Made by a program: the position numbers and the translations under genes. DNA of 64,000 nucleotides from Alisma plantago-aquatica (taxonomy: Eukaryota > Streptophyta > Magnoliopsida > Alismatales > Alismataceae): NCBI GenBank assembly GCA_963693085.1, contig OY856409.1, forward strand, positions 1,331,644,415 through 1,331,708,414, given 5' to 3'. Numbering within the stretch: the stretch's first letter is position 1; each line of letters opens with the position of its first letter. Positions 1-12,404 of the stretch are shown piece by piece. The notes under the pieces were generated by a model. The model worked only from the letters and a program-made list of their open reading frames with translations, did not search any database and was not told where the DNA came from.

Positions 1-470
1 AAGTGCATAAAACTTATTACATCTCAATGTAAAAATTTACATAACACACTTCATGTGTTACTCATCCAAGTATATTAGATTTAAGGTGAATCAACATTGA
101 AGTGTTGGATGTGATATCTATCTTGTCTTGATGTATCACTTCTCTCATCACTTTTAACATACTTAAGTTCATCAACTTATCTTGTATTAGGGTATTTCCC
201 ATCCTAATACTTTATGCACTAGCTCATCACATTTATCATGTAATGTATTGGTCCTAATTCACACATTTGAATTATTCAACCATCATCAATGGTATGGACT
301 CATCTCGGTTTAAGGCATTATTGATATAAGGTTGTCCATTATCAACCACTCTAGGTGCTTCTCCTATCAAGGTATTAACCACACCATTACTTGGTGTTAC
401 ACTCATCACTCCTAAGAGTGTCTTGCCCTCACCTTTACAAGGTGTATAAGGTTAAAGATGTGCATATGTT

Positions 471-1250
471 AACCATGTCGAGTTGAAGGTGTACAAGCAC
501 CACCATATCAGGTTGGAGGTATATGACCATCATCCATATCAGGCTAGAGGTTTTTGTATGTGTTACCCATGTCGTGCATGAGGTACTAAGCCATCATCAT
601 TTTGGGCTAGAGGTGCATTCAATCACCATATCGGGCAGCTCACCATCTAGGGTTGGCCATGACGGATTAGGATTTGCCATATCGGGTTCAACCCAGTATA
701 CAAATCAATAGGAGTATAGGGCACCAAACCATATTGGGATACACCATCAAACATTAGTTTGCAACACCCATGTTGGGTTAGGGTTGATTGTGATGGGCAC
801 ATGGTACATATATGTGTCGCCCATGATGCTTAGGAGGTATCAACTCATCAATATGTCGAACTACCATATTGTCTAGGGTTGTGTATCGTACAACCCTATC
901 ATGCAAGGTCATGTATCGTGAAACCATGTCATGCAAGGTCATGTAGGACTCATGATACTAAGTACCAATGATGTATTATATGATCATATCGTGCAATAGC
1001 ACTTGTTACTCTTTACTTATATCAGGTTACCCAAATTAGGGTTTCTTGTCAACTTACAAGTATACAATTCACCTTGTATCGTGCATGGAGTCTATAATAG
1101 ACTTCCTATCGTGCAAGAGGTGTATAATACACCCCCATATCGTGCAACAATGTATTCATTCATATCCATATCATTCAAGTGAAGAAGGTGCATCATCATA
1201 TTGAGTTAAAGGTGCTTACTAGTGTGCTTGCACCCGATATCACTTTTATA
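471..1250 (+). repeat. TRTCGKSCA-type motif array, forward block (LARD1 left LTR)
   Basis: Short motifs recur every 20-60 bases: catgtcgag, catatcagg, catgtcgtgcatgagg, catatcgggcag, tatcgtgca and decayed forms. They are most regular at 880-1150. The same block is at about 8237-9016 in the right LTR. The units are dispersed rather than strictly tandem. Confidence 0.75.
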
Positions 1251-1426
1251 AGGTGATATCATCATCTTCAGGCTCTAGACCTTTGTTCTAACTATTATAG
1301 TTCATGTCAACAGGTCTAAGAAACTACTACAACTCATAATTTCATCAACTATTTCAGGAAATTTAGTATTAAAAGTATTTCACTAATTATAACAATTTAG
1401 GTGAAGAATAATAACATGGTTGAGTT

Positions 1427-1449
1427 CAAGTTATATAACCCGCCTTAAG
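1427..1449 (-). promoter_or_regulatory. Conserved LTR block, LARD1 left LTR
   Basis: A block of the form GTTATATAACCCGCCTTAAG occurs here and at 9193-9215. Close variants occur at the equivalent place in LARD2 (30869-30890, 57393-57414) and Tekay (37973-37995, 52829-52851). It is conserved across three LTR families that otherwise differ nearby. Its role is unknown. Confidence 0.6.
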
Positions 1450-1654
1450 AACCACTTCAAAGCTCCAAGCTCCAAAGCTCCACGTTCCTAAGGTTGAAGA
1501 TGAACTTCACAACTACTCTATATGCAAATAATCACCATGGATAAGCAATTGGTGAAGAAGAAAACAAAAGAAGATCAAAACCCTAAATTCATGCTTCAAT
1601 CCAATGTTGAAGATGATCATTGCCTCACCTTAGGGTTAAGTTTTGAGTTCCTTA

Positions 1655-2090
1655 GCTCCTTGGCCGACACCCCACCACTCTTGGGCGACATGGACTTCCT
1701 CTTGGCCGACACAACCTTGCTTGTGGCTGATACCCCCTCACTTGTGGCCAAATTCATTTCAATTGGCCGATATCAACTTGCTATGGACAATATCAACATG
1801 GTATGGCCGATACACTTGCTATGGCCGATACCCAAGGCCTATGCACGATACCCTTGTGCCCTTGCACGATATGCCAACCCTCTTGCATGATATGGCACTC
1901 ACTTTCACGATATGGCACTCACTTGCACGATATGGCACTCAACTCCTCACCCTATTAGCCGATATCACCATATATGGCCAATTTCACCTACTTGGCTGAT
2001 ATGCTTTTGCTATGGGCGATATCCAAGGACCTATGCACGATATGCTTTCTCTCCTGCACGATACAAGAGCCCCATGCATGATACCACAAG
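1655..2090 (-). repeat. Same motif family, reverse block (LARD1 left LTR)
   Basis: Here the motif appears as its reverse complement: ggccgacac, gggcgacat, ggccgatatc, gcacgatat, with three closely spaced cgatatggcactcac units around 1885-1940. Together with the forward block it forms a large imperfect inverted repeat. The right LTR copy is at about 9421-9856. Confidence 0.75.
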
Positions 2091-2494
2091 ACAGGAGGGT
2101 GGTAAGGGTCGAAAAATTCCATTAAGGGGTCAAACTAGGGGTATATATACTTGTTGATCATGAAGAGAGGCAAAAATGAGGTGTCAACATTTTGAGCTAG
2201 TAGGTGCCACGTGTCATGCATGGGTGACACGTGTCCATGCATGCATCATCATTTATCTTGTCTTTCAAAAAAGTTTAGGATCATATAGAGATGCAAATTC
2301 GTCCATTGCTTATCCATTTGGATAAGTCATCTAGGTTTAATCACTATTTTAAGTCAAGCCGATACACTTTTTCTAAGGAAACTTGTTGGCCATCACACCT
2401 CACCTCCTTGAGGTGCTTTGCACGATATGGACTTTTCCAAGAGTTCACACAATGATATGGGACACCTCCTTGGGCTCCATGGCCGATAGGCACT

Positions 2495-2505
2495 CATATA
2501 TAAGC
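2495..2505 (-). promoter_or_regulatory. Candidate TATA box, LARD1 LTR
   Basis: Read on the minus strand this is gcttatatatgag, a good TATA-box match for a minus-strand transcript. The right LTR has the same at 10259-10269. A second TATA-like run, gtatatatac, lies at about 2139-2148, so the start site is not certain. Confidence 0.45.
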
Positions 2506-3060
2506 TTTTCAACTTGATACAACTCAAGTTAAGCTTCCAAATTCAACCCTTTTTCTTGGTCATTTCATCACCAAGAGTATCATCATTCATAATTGACCCA
2601 AACATGGTGTCTCATTCATTATATCTCCTCTAAATGATACATATAGGATGTATGGACATTCTAGAGGTGGTAATTTGCATATCAACCCCACATTTTAGGT
2701 AAATTACAATTTGTACCAAAATTGGCACACAATGCTCCAGCATTGTTCAAACAAGTTCAAACTTGGAATTTAGGCTTTCCACAAACAACCAATTAGCATC
2801 ATTCTCTCTCTTATGATTCTAAAACATATAAGTCACATTCAACATGTTACATTTGCATTATAGCCCCTCAACTTGGGCAAATTACACGTTGGTCCAAAAT
2901 AAAGGAAAATTGCTCAAACAACATTCAATCGGGACCAAACTTGAAACATGAGTGTTTCACATGATAAAAAAGCACCTTAGAGGATTATATTAAAGTTCTA
3001 ATCAACTTTATTAGCCAAAACAAATAGGGTTACCTCATAACCTAGGTCAGGGTCGTTATA

Positions 3061-5577
3061 AGTTATAAACCCCTAACCAGGATTTCGTCCCCGAAATCCC
3101 AGGTACAGGAAGATAGATATTATTCATTCATCATATTATCAAGTATCCACATAACATCTTAATGTCATGGAGATTCCATAGAACTTTGATCAACACAAAG
3201 TTCTTCCACACAGAGTTATCATTGAACCTGTCATACAGGACACATACTCCATTATCCTTTTCATTATCGACTGTTTAGTTAATTCTAGGTCAGGTAACAC
3301 TTTTCTCATTCAGATAGAGGTTGTTTTTTAATCTCATTCGACAAACTTTTATTGTAATGTTTTTACAATTATTCCTTCAAGTAAATCATTCTCATCAATG
3401 TTATGTTTATGCAGAGCATAAACCCCTTACATATGATGTCCATACTATTTCATGTAACTAGACTGATTTCACAGTTGGCCATCCTAGGCAACCAACATCA
3501 TCTGATTAGGAGTTTATGTTTTCACTTTCTCATACCACCTGACACTTCTTAGATACCAGGATTCCTTACTTTGATATCTAGCACATGTGTCAAAAACACA
3601 TCACATCCTCATCTTTCTTTCATCTTGGGACATTACTTATTACACATATCTTTATCTTGGGACCAAAGTCCAAGACAAACTGATACTTTTCTAAGTATCC
3701 ATCAATGGATTATTTCTAATCCATACACATCAAGTGTCATAGTACTAACTTGATTGCCATATCCCTGAAAGGAAAGAACACAAAGAAACATATTCCTTTT
3801 ATCACCCCATCATCATCCATGGTTGTTTATCAAAGAGAAGAGATTATCATCTCCTCTGATTATTGCATGATCTTTCAACTATTCATGAGTCATTTACTCG
3901 TGTCTCATCCTAGGTTCCTTGCCATCAACATAGAATTATAAGGATGATTACATATCATTATTCCTTTCTTTGTTATTGTCTAACATGTTCATGAGCATTT
4001 TGTGATTTTGTCACATTTCCCATTTCCTCATCATGGGAAAAGATCTTTACTATTCACACATGCTTTATCTAACAGGGATCATCTCCCTTGTTCTCGTTCT
4101 CTTATCATGAGGATTATACTTTTCATTTCCTCATACATACAGATTGATCTAAAATCATCTCAGATTCCATTTAATTGCACTTAGGATGTGATGTACATGT
4201 CCATACCATATTTCCAGTTTAGTTATACTCACTAGATTGTCTCAGAATGACTACTTGATCAGAGTAATCAGAAAGATGACAATCTAAGAGTTCCATACTT
4301 ACTCTATCTCCAATAATTATATACCTGGACAGGGTATACAAGTACTGAGATTAGGTAGTATGCACTTTATGTACTTTCATATTCCTTACTTTTTGTATCA
4401 TCACAAGCATGGGATTTAGCATCCCTGGATTTTCTCCAGGAATTACCTCTATACCTCATCCTCTTTCACATGGATAAGAAAAATTATAGAGAATTTAAAA
4501 GAATACTAAATAGAATATAAATTCTAGTTCTCATCATTTCTTCCCTATGTCCCCAAAGGACAATCAATAGGGAAGTCCATAACAACAATCCTTTTTATGA
4601 TTATCATATAATCATCAAGATAAGGCATATCAAAATGAAAAGCTCTATATTGTTATCCCACGCGGTCATCTACCGCTTTAGGTTGATTCAACACATAGAG
4701 TCTAGCTATTTCATGTTGTTGCTTTTGCCTTTTATACTATTAGGTTGTAACTTTCATAAGCCCTACCGAGTCTACCTCGATTGTTGGGTCATTTACTCCC
4801 GTTTTTTTTTAATAAAAGGGTTTAGTATGCTTAACATGTCCATGTCTTATCCTCATACCATAGTCTTATCGGTCTCATTATCGATGTAGAGACTAAGCCA
4901 TGGGTTCTTACAGGTGGAAAGTTAGGACCATTTCCTTTACTTAGTGGCTACTGCCCTGGTGCACTAGGCATTTATTGCACTGGTGGCACCAAAAACTTTG
5001 TCTTTTTAGAACAACTAGGCACATGTCTCTAGAATTGTAGAGACCTTTCCTAATTTCTCAACTTATTTCCCCATCTTGGGCATTACCATCGCAGATATAC
5101 TATCTGTCTATACTTATGGCAGAGTCTATTTTCTTTCCATATGCTAATCCTTCCCACTTTTTTCACTATTCCAACATGACTATGTCATTTAGGAACCCTT
5201 TCAGAACCCAAAGTTTCTATATTAAGGACTGGTAACCTAGGTTGTAATGCTAGTATCCAGTCTACTATATGCATAATTGTTGTCCTAACATGCCCAACAA
5301 AGGCATAAACATAGGATTCTCTATCCTGATCGAGTCATGATAGGAATTCTCAGGCACTCATTCTTCTCTTGCCTGATCCCTTGCACCCTCTCTTGGTGCA
5401 ACAACATTGCTCTCAACAACATGTTCCTCGTGTTCTCCAGTCATTTTTAAACTTCACCCTTTCTTCTGCATAAGAAGAAGTCACTATAGGGTATATTGGA
5501 GGACACTAACACAGACTCAACACCTTAGTCCTATGTCTCTGTAGACTCAGCGAACCTTAAGCTCTGATACCAAACTT
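3061..5577 (-). mobile_element. LARD1 internal region, non-coding
   Basis: No reading frame here resembles a retroelement protein; the longest open frames are under 90 codons. The end next to the left LTR (3062-3102) carries the polypurine-tract context shared with LARD2 and Tekay, including atttcgtccccgaaatcc. Near the other end, about 5330-5450, a minus-strand stretch resembles the start of the Tekay gag gene (a glycine/arginine-poor version of its N-terminal leader), so the interior looks like a gutted Tekay-type genome. Two roughly 30-base stretches matching the Tekay leader flank the primer site. Confidence 0.8.
5561..5572 (-). other. LARD1 primer-binding site (tRNA-iMet)
   Basis: On the minus strand this reads TGGTATCAGAGC, the usual 12-base complement to the 3' end of plant initiator methionine tRNA. 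It lies five bases inside the right (5') LTR boundary at 5578, which fixes the strand of the element. Confidence 0.9.
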
Positions 5578-8500
5578 TGTGATGACAGTTGCCAAACCTA
5601 CAAACAAATCGTCATTAATTAAACGGAATTAAACAGAAACAGTGGATTAACAAAAATAACTAAAAATTAAAACCATTTTTCAAAGAGATCCATTCTAAAG
5701 AAAAGTCTTACTGAAAGGTCCAAAACCTTATATACATCATTATTCACATAGTACATATCTGATACATCTCATCTTGAGAATAACATATAACAGTTACTTT
5801 ACCAAACTATACATGAGCAACATAAAACCTCGAGGCACGTAAGCTAAAATCTCTTATTGTTCATAAAACCATTACGAACCAACTCCAAGGACCTGAGAGT
5901 ACAGAGACGACACATAGGACTCATATCTACACGACATGACAGACAGTACACTCAACCTGAGCTGTCACTACTGCCTCAGTTGTTGTTCTTCCTCTGCAAA
6001 ACGGTCTTCACCTCCTCGTGCACGTCCACCTAAAAATTTGGGTCCCACGGGGGTGAGACAATTGAAAATTGCCCCAGCGATAGATATAACTCTCCGCCGA
6101 TCATATTATTATCACAGACTAAGCAATTATAAACTGAGCAGAGGTTCTCTTTATATTAATAGGTAGGATAGTTCACTATATGAACAGAATGAAGTAATAT
6201 CCTTTCTTAAGGAGAACATTGCATCTACCCATGGTAGATTGTAATTCATTTATCTACTTTGTAAGGAATGTAAAGAAACATAAATAATATCTAACCACTA
6301 AGGATACACAAAAGAAATGTAACATCAGCCAATGATTTCCGTATTCAATCCTTAAGCAAACATTCTATACGGATGATTACATTTTACAAACACACTTATG
6401 CCCTGAGGAGATGAGCTGTACCGCTCAAATCCAACATTCGGTTGTGAAACCCAAAGTCGGTGCCATACAAGGTCCATGGAAGAGCCAGACTCCATGACCT
6501 CCCACGTCTCGGTCAGTGCGAGACCACAAGCAGGACCACAGTCTCTTCCTTAAGTGACCTCATTCACAGGGTTAGCTCCCGTAGGCTACCCTTTCTCTAG
6601 CCCGCCTTGGTACAGGTCTCGGTGCTAGTATATATGAGCCACGAGCCAGTTCACCGTGCTCCTTGAGCCATGAACGCATTCATGCTCTTTCACACTGAGC
6701 CATGGGCCTGTTCAACATGCTCTTATACACATCTTGAGTCTACAACCGAAGTTGCACTCTAATCCTCCTATTTTCGGCTAGGAGAAACCCCACATATTCA
6801 ACAATATACGCTCCGGATTAACCCGCAGGAAAACCCATTTCACCATCACCAGCTACTGACGATGATGGATCTATGGCCAGGGAACTACATGATGAAATTC
6901 CACTTGATTAATTAAGTGCATTACCATATCTTTTAGCATCATCCATGTTTCAAACAAGAATTATTATAACAAATGCTACAAAGAAAGATAAAATACATCT
7001 ATCACATACTTTTCAAATCTTTAAAACACATGATACTTGGGATCTCAGTCCTTTATCACATTACTGGGAATTCTTATCCCTTAACATAATCATCATCCTG
7101 ATTACTAAATCTGGGTATTCAAACCTTAGTTCATCACATAACATTGTTACCTCTATAACAGGTAACCATTACCTCTAGGTCCTCAGACCAAGGTATTCAT
7201 TTCACTTATTGTGCAAGTATTCACATGGCTCACAAGGCCATCACACATCTTGTCACCTCTCACTAGGAAACAACTTATTCACATGGCTCACAAGGTCATT
7301 CACATCTTGTCACCTCTCACTAGGAAACAACTTATTCACATGGCTCACAAGACCATTAAGCATTATACTTGTTATATAATTATTTAACATAGCTCACAAG
7401 GCTTATGTAATAAAAGAAGTACAACCTTCCCATCATTAGGGTTAGGATTTTCCTTTCTTATCGATTAGGGTTTCTCTTACATATCATTACCCTTCATTAG
7501 GGTTAGGGTTTTCCATTATTAACCATTTAGGTTTTCAAGATCATATTATCAATGATCAAACCCTAATTCATTGATCCACACATCTAGGAGCAAACATTGA
7601 TATCATAAGTATTCAATCATACTTATTTATTCTCATCATTTTTCATTAAATGAATCATCAACACAAGGTATGAGTTCCTCTCTCTCATCCTTACCAGGGT
7701 ATGATTACATCATACTTTATTAACTTGGCTTAACCCTTTCTCAAGGTATGTTAGCCACACTTATCGAAGTGCATAAAACTTATTACATCTCAATGTAACA
7801 ATTGACATAACACACTTCATGTGTTACTCATCCAAGTATATTGGATTTAAGGTGAATCAACCTTGAAGTGTTGGATGTGATATCTATCTTGTCTTGATGT
7901 ATCACTTCTCTCATCACTTTTAACATACTTAAGTTCATCAACTTATCTTGTATTAGGGTATTTCCCATCCTAATACTTTATGCACTAGCTCATCACATTT
8001 ATCATGTAATGTATTGGTCCTAAGTCACACATTTGAATTATTCAACCATCATGAACGGTATGGACTCATCTCGGGTTAAGGCATTATTGATATAAGGTTT
8101 TCCATTATCAACCACTCTAGGTGCTTCTCCTATCAAGGTATTAACCACACCATTACTTGGTGTTACACTGATCACTCCTAAGAGTGTCTTGCCCTCACCT
8201 TTACAAGGTGTATAAGGTTAAAGATGTGCATATGTTCACCATGTCGAGTTGAAGGTGTACAAGCACCACCATATCAGGTTGGAGGTATATGACCATCATC
8301 CATATCAGACTAGAGGTTTTTGTATGTGTTACCCATGTCTTGCATGAGGTACTAATCCATCACCATTTTGGGCTAGAGGTGCATTCAATCACCATATCGG
8401 GCAGCTCACCATCTAGGGTTGGCCATGACGGATTAGGGTTTTCCATATCGGGTTCAACCCAGTATACAAATCAATAGGAGTATAGGGCACCAAACCATAT

Positions 8501-10826
8501 TGGGATACACCATCAAACATTAGGTTGCAACACCCATGTTGGGTTAGGGTAGATTGTGATGGGCACATGGTACATATATGTGTTGCCCATGATGCTTAAG
8601 AGGTATCAACTCATCAACATGTCGAGCTACCATACTGTCTAGGGTTGTGTATCGTACAACCCTATCGTGCAAGGTCATGTATCGTGCAACCATGTAATGC
8701 AAGGTCATGTAGGCGTCATGATACTAAGTACCAATGATGTATTATATGATCATATCGTGCAATAGCACTTGTTACTCTTTACTTATATCAGGTTACCCAA
8801 ATTAGGGTTTCTTGTCAACTTACAAGTATACAATTGACCTTGTATCGTGCATGGAGTCTATAATAGACTTCCTATCGTGCAAGAGGTGTATACTACACCC
8901 CCATATCGTGCAACAATGTATTCATTCATATCCATATCATTCAAGTGAAGAAGGTGCATCATCATATCGAGTTAAAGGTGCTTACTAGTGTGCTTGCACC
9001 CGATATCACTTTTATAAGGTGATATCATCATCTTCAAGCTCTAGACCTTTGTTCTAACTATTATAGCTCATGTAAACAGGTCTAAGCAACTACTAGAACT
9101 CATAATTTCATCAACTATTTCTGGAAATTCAGTATTAAAAGTATTTCACTAATTATAACAATTTAGGTGAAGAATAATAACATGGTTGAGTTCAAGTTAT
9201 ATAACCCGCCTTAAGAACCACTTCAAAGCTCCAAGCTCCAAAGCTCCACGTTCCTAAGGTTGAAGATGAACTTCAAAACTCCTCTATATGCAAAGAATCA
9301 CCATGGATAAGCAATTGGTGAAGAAGAAAACAAAAGAAGATCAAAACCCTAAATTCATGCTTCAATCCAATGTTGAAGATGATCATTGCCTCACCTTAGG
9401 GTTAAGTTTTGAGTTCCTTAGCTCCTTGGACGACACCCCACCACTCTTGGGCGACATGGACTTCCTCTTGGCCGAAACAACCTTGCTTGTGGCCGATACC
9501 CCCTCAATTGTGGCCAAAATCACTTCAATTGGCCGATATCAACTTGTTATGGACAATATCAACATGGTATGGCTGATACACTTGCTATGGCTGATACCCA
9601 AGTCCTATGCACGATACCCTTGTGCCCTTGCACGATATTCCAACCCTCTTGCACAATATGGCACTCACTTGCACGATATGGCACTCACTTGCACAATATG
9701 GCACTCAACTCTTCACCCTATTGGCTGATATCACCATATATGGCCAATTTCACCTACTTGGCCGATATGCTTTTGCTATGGGAGATATCCAAGGACCTAT
9801 GCACGATATGCTTTCTCTCCTGCACGATAAATGAGCCCCATGCACGATACCACAAGGTAGGAGGGTGGTAAGGGTCGAAAAATTCCATTAAGGGGTCAAA
9901 CTAGGGGTATATATACTTGTTGATCATGAAGAGAGGCAAAAATGAGGTGTCAACATTTTGAGCTAGTAGGTGCCACGTGTCATGCATGGGTGACACGTGT
10001 CCATGCATGCATCATCATTTATCTTGTCTTGAAAAACAGTTTAGGATCATATAGAGATGCAAATTCGTCCATTGCTTATCCATTTGGATAAGTCATCTAG
10101 GTTTAATCACTATTTTAAGTCAAGCCGATACACATTTTCTAAGGAAACTTGTTGGCCGTCACACCTCACCTCCTTGAGGTGCTTTGCATGATATGGACTT
10201 TGCCAAGAGTTCACACAACGATATGGGACACCTCCTTGGGCTCCATGGCCGATAGGCTCTCATATATAAGCTTTTCAACTTGATACAACTCAAGTTAAGC
10301 TTCCAAATTCAACCCTTTTTCTTGGTCATTTCATCACCAAGAGTATCATCATTCATAATTGACCCAAACATGGTGTATCATTCATTATATATCCTCTAAA
10401 TGATACATATAGGAAGTAGGGACATTCTAGAGGTGGTAATTTTCATATCAACGCCACATTTTGGGTAAATTACAATTTGTACCAAAATTGGCACACAATG
10501 CTCCAGCATTGTTCAAACAAGTTCAAACTTGGAATTTAGGCTTTCCACAAGCCACCAATTAGCATCATTCTATCTCTTATGATTCTAAAACATATAAGGC
10601 ACATTCAACATGTGACATTTTCATTATAGCCCCTCAACTTGGGCAAATTGCACTTTGGTCCAAAACAAACGAAAATTGCTCAAACAACATTCAATCGGGA
10701 CCAAACTTGAAACATGAGTGTGTCACATGATAAAAAAGCACCTTAGAGGATTATATTAAAGTTATAATCAACTTTATTAGCCAAAACAAATAGGTTTACC
10801 TCATAACCCAGGTCAGGGTCGTTACA
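5578..10826 (-). repeat. LARD1 5' LTR, complete (5249 bp)
   Basis: It begins TGTGATGACA next to the primer site and ends CAGGGTCGTTACA. The 6399-6720 part (a ccctgaggagatga start followed by a conserved stretch) closely matches 27736-28060 in LARD2, showing common ancestry. The LTR carries the forward and reverse motif arrays described for the left copy at about 8237-9016 and 9421-9856. Confidence 0.9.
7219..7362 (+). repeat. Tandem repeat of 57-58 bp, about 2.5 copies
   Basis: The unit starts attcacatggctcacaag and contains cttgtcacctctcactagg. Copies begin at 7219, 7277 and 7334; the third is partial. It lies inside the LARD1 right LTR. Confidence 0.85.
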
Positions 10827-11264
10827 TTGATGGTTAGAAACCTCTACCTATCCACTAGTTTGTGGATGGTAGGGTGAGGCTACCTTGTAAGTTACACCAT
10901 ATTTCTTTAGTAATGTTTCAAAGATTCTTTCCAGGAAATGAGAACCTCTGTCGGAAATCAAAGTGTGTGGGACTCCAAATTGGGGGAAAATAATATCTTT
11001 GAACATCTTGATGATGGGTTTGGAATCACTAGTGTTGGTCGGTATGGCTTCAACCCATTTTGAGACATAATCTAACGCTACTAGGATGTAGGAAAATCCA
11101 TGAGAAGATGGGAATGGACCCATGTAGTCCTCACCCCAAATGTCAAATATCTCGACTTCTTGCCACAAGTTCAGTGGCATCTCATCTCTCTTAGTTATGT
11201 TACATGTTCTTTGGCATTTGTCACATGATAGAATAAAGTCATAGGAGTCTTTGGATATGGTTGA
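10827..11264 (-). pseudogene. Athila-type integrase, truncated by LARD1 insertion
   Basis: Read on the minus strand this continues in frame from the RNase H segment. It shows the zinc-binding cysteines (CDKCQRTC, just before 11180), then the catalytic core with GEDYMGPFP and LISDRGSHF, followed by HPQTSG. A stop follows (TAG at about 10848, probably from CAG), then six more integrase-like codons, and then LARD1 begins. The final catalytic Glu region and the C-terminal part are therefore displaced beyond the inserted element and outside the window. A TGA at about 11262 sits where integrases of this family have Trp. The family assignment comes from its similarity in layout and motifs to plant Athila elements. 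Confidence 0.85.
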
Positions 11265-12404
11265 TCAAAAGAAACCGCATTGCAAAACCTTTAAGGCAGT
11301 TTTTTTGGAACTCATGTGGCCTCCAACTAGGCCCGAGTGACATTTTTCTAAAATAAGTTGAGCTTCTTCCTCAGCGATACATCGTCTGTATAGACTATCA
11401 GTGCAGAGTTTGAAGAGGTACGGCTCGTCCCAGTGATATTGTTTTACATTATGTAGGAATTTCTTCAGTGCACTTCCGGTACATTCGGGGTGGATAACAC
11501 TCGCAGCCAGGTAGTTCACATAGTCCGCATACCAAGGGATAGCCCCTGAGACTTTCATAAGTTGGTCTTCTGGAAGAGAATCATTGATGGGGATCTTCTC
11601 GGTTTCCAGGGTGTGGATACGACTAAGGTGGTTTGCCACGACATTCTTTGTGCCTTTCTTGTCTCTTATCTCCAAATCAAACTCTTGTAAGAGGAGAATC
11701 CATCTATTTAACCTAGGTTTAGCATCTTTCCTTGCCAGGAGGTAACGGATAGCGGCAAGATCCGTGTAGACAATGACTTTTGAACCAATGAGGTAGGATC
11801 TGAACTTGTCAAAGGCATACACGACCGCAAGAAATTCTTTCTCAATAGTTGCATGATTCCTCTGAGCTTCATCGAGGGTTTTCGATGCATAGTAGATCAG
11901 ATAATGTTTCTTTTCTATACATTGGTCCAAGACAGCACCGACAGCATAATCACTGGCATCACACATGATTTCAAAAGGGTGATCCCAATCAGGGGCTCTG
12001 ATGATGGGTGTTGTTGTAAGAGCATGCTTTATATGGTTGAAACTTTTAAAACATCCTTCGTCAAAATTGAAGTCAGCATCCTTTAGTATCAAATTTGTCA
12101 TCGGCTTGGTTATCTTTGAGAAATCCTTTATAAACTGTCGGTAAAATCCTGCATGACCTAGGAATGTGCGAACCTCCCTTACATTGATAGGGATAGAGAG
12201 CTTGGAAATTACTTCGATCTTGGCCTTGTCTACTTCAATTCCTCTATTACTGACCCTATGGACGAGGACAATGCCTTCCTTTACCATAAAGTGACACTTC
12301 TCCCAGTTTAACACAAGATGTGCTTCTTCACACCGTTTCAGGACAAGGGAGAGGTGTTTTAGGAAGGAGTTGAATGAATCTCTGTATACAGAAAAATCAT
12401 CCAT
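11265..12404 (-). pseudogene. Athila-type reverse transcriptase (C half), RNase H and integrase N-terminus
   Basis: The 379-codon open stretch starts at the catalytic MDDFSVY motif of reverse transcriptase. Thumb and connection sequence follow ([19 protein letters not shown]), then RNase H with [13 protein letters not shown], an E-x-E pair in the [19 protein letters not shown] helix, [11 protein letters not shown] and the terminal VVANHLSRI. The end is the His part of the integrase zinc domain ([10 protein letters not shown]). It is out of frame by one base with the upstream half, and the break falls exactly at the catalytic motif, so no active enzyme can be made. Order and motifs are those of plant Ty3/gypsy Athila elements. 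Confidence 0.9.

Larger units (their letters stand above)
1..3060 (-). repeat. LARD1 3' LTR, partial (outer part missing)
   Basis: This matches 7767-10826 almost base for base with an offset of about 7766. Most differences I noticed are C/T or G/A changes, for example tatcatgca at 897-905 against tatcgtgca in the right LTR. The first roughly 2.2 kb of the LTR lies before the window. Open frames here (for example 1522-1890) are built from the repeated gccgata and gcacgata motifs and are not genes. Confidence 0.87.
1..10826 (-). mobile_element. LARD1, non-autonomous LTR retrotransposon (left end outside window)
   Basis: Positions 1-3060 and 7767-10826 are near-identical and in the same orientation, which identifies them as the inner-to-outer parts of two LTRs of one element. 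Between them lies about 2.5 kb with no recognisable protein. A tRNA-iMet primer-binding site beside the right LTR, read on the minus strand, sets the orientation. The right LTR ends in TTACA and the left in TTATA, so one terminal base has mutated. The element interrupts the Athila-type integrase coding region, which resumes at 10827. The base composition, terminal sequences and primer-site flank match the Tekay chromovirus at 34538-53843, so proteins are probably borrowed from that lineage. The left target-site copy is outside the window; the right copy should be ttgat at 10827-10831. Confidence 0.88.

Noticed and set aside
1522..2157. Open frames with HDM, ARY and WP repeats in LARD1 (also 9288-9871)
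   Set aside because: They are translations of the TRTCGKSCA motif array in an LTR. The two LTR copies do not keep the same frame.
3061..5577. Possible env or extra gene in LARD1 interior
   Set aside because: No frame exceeds about 84 codons and none has a plausible signal peptide plus domain structure.
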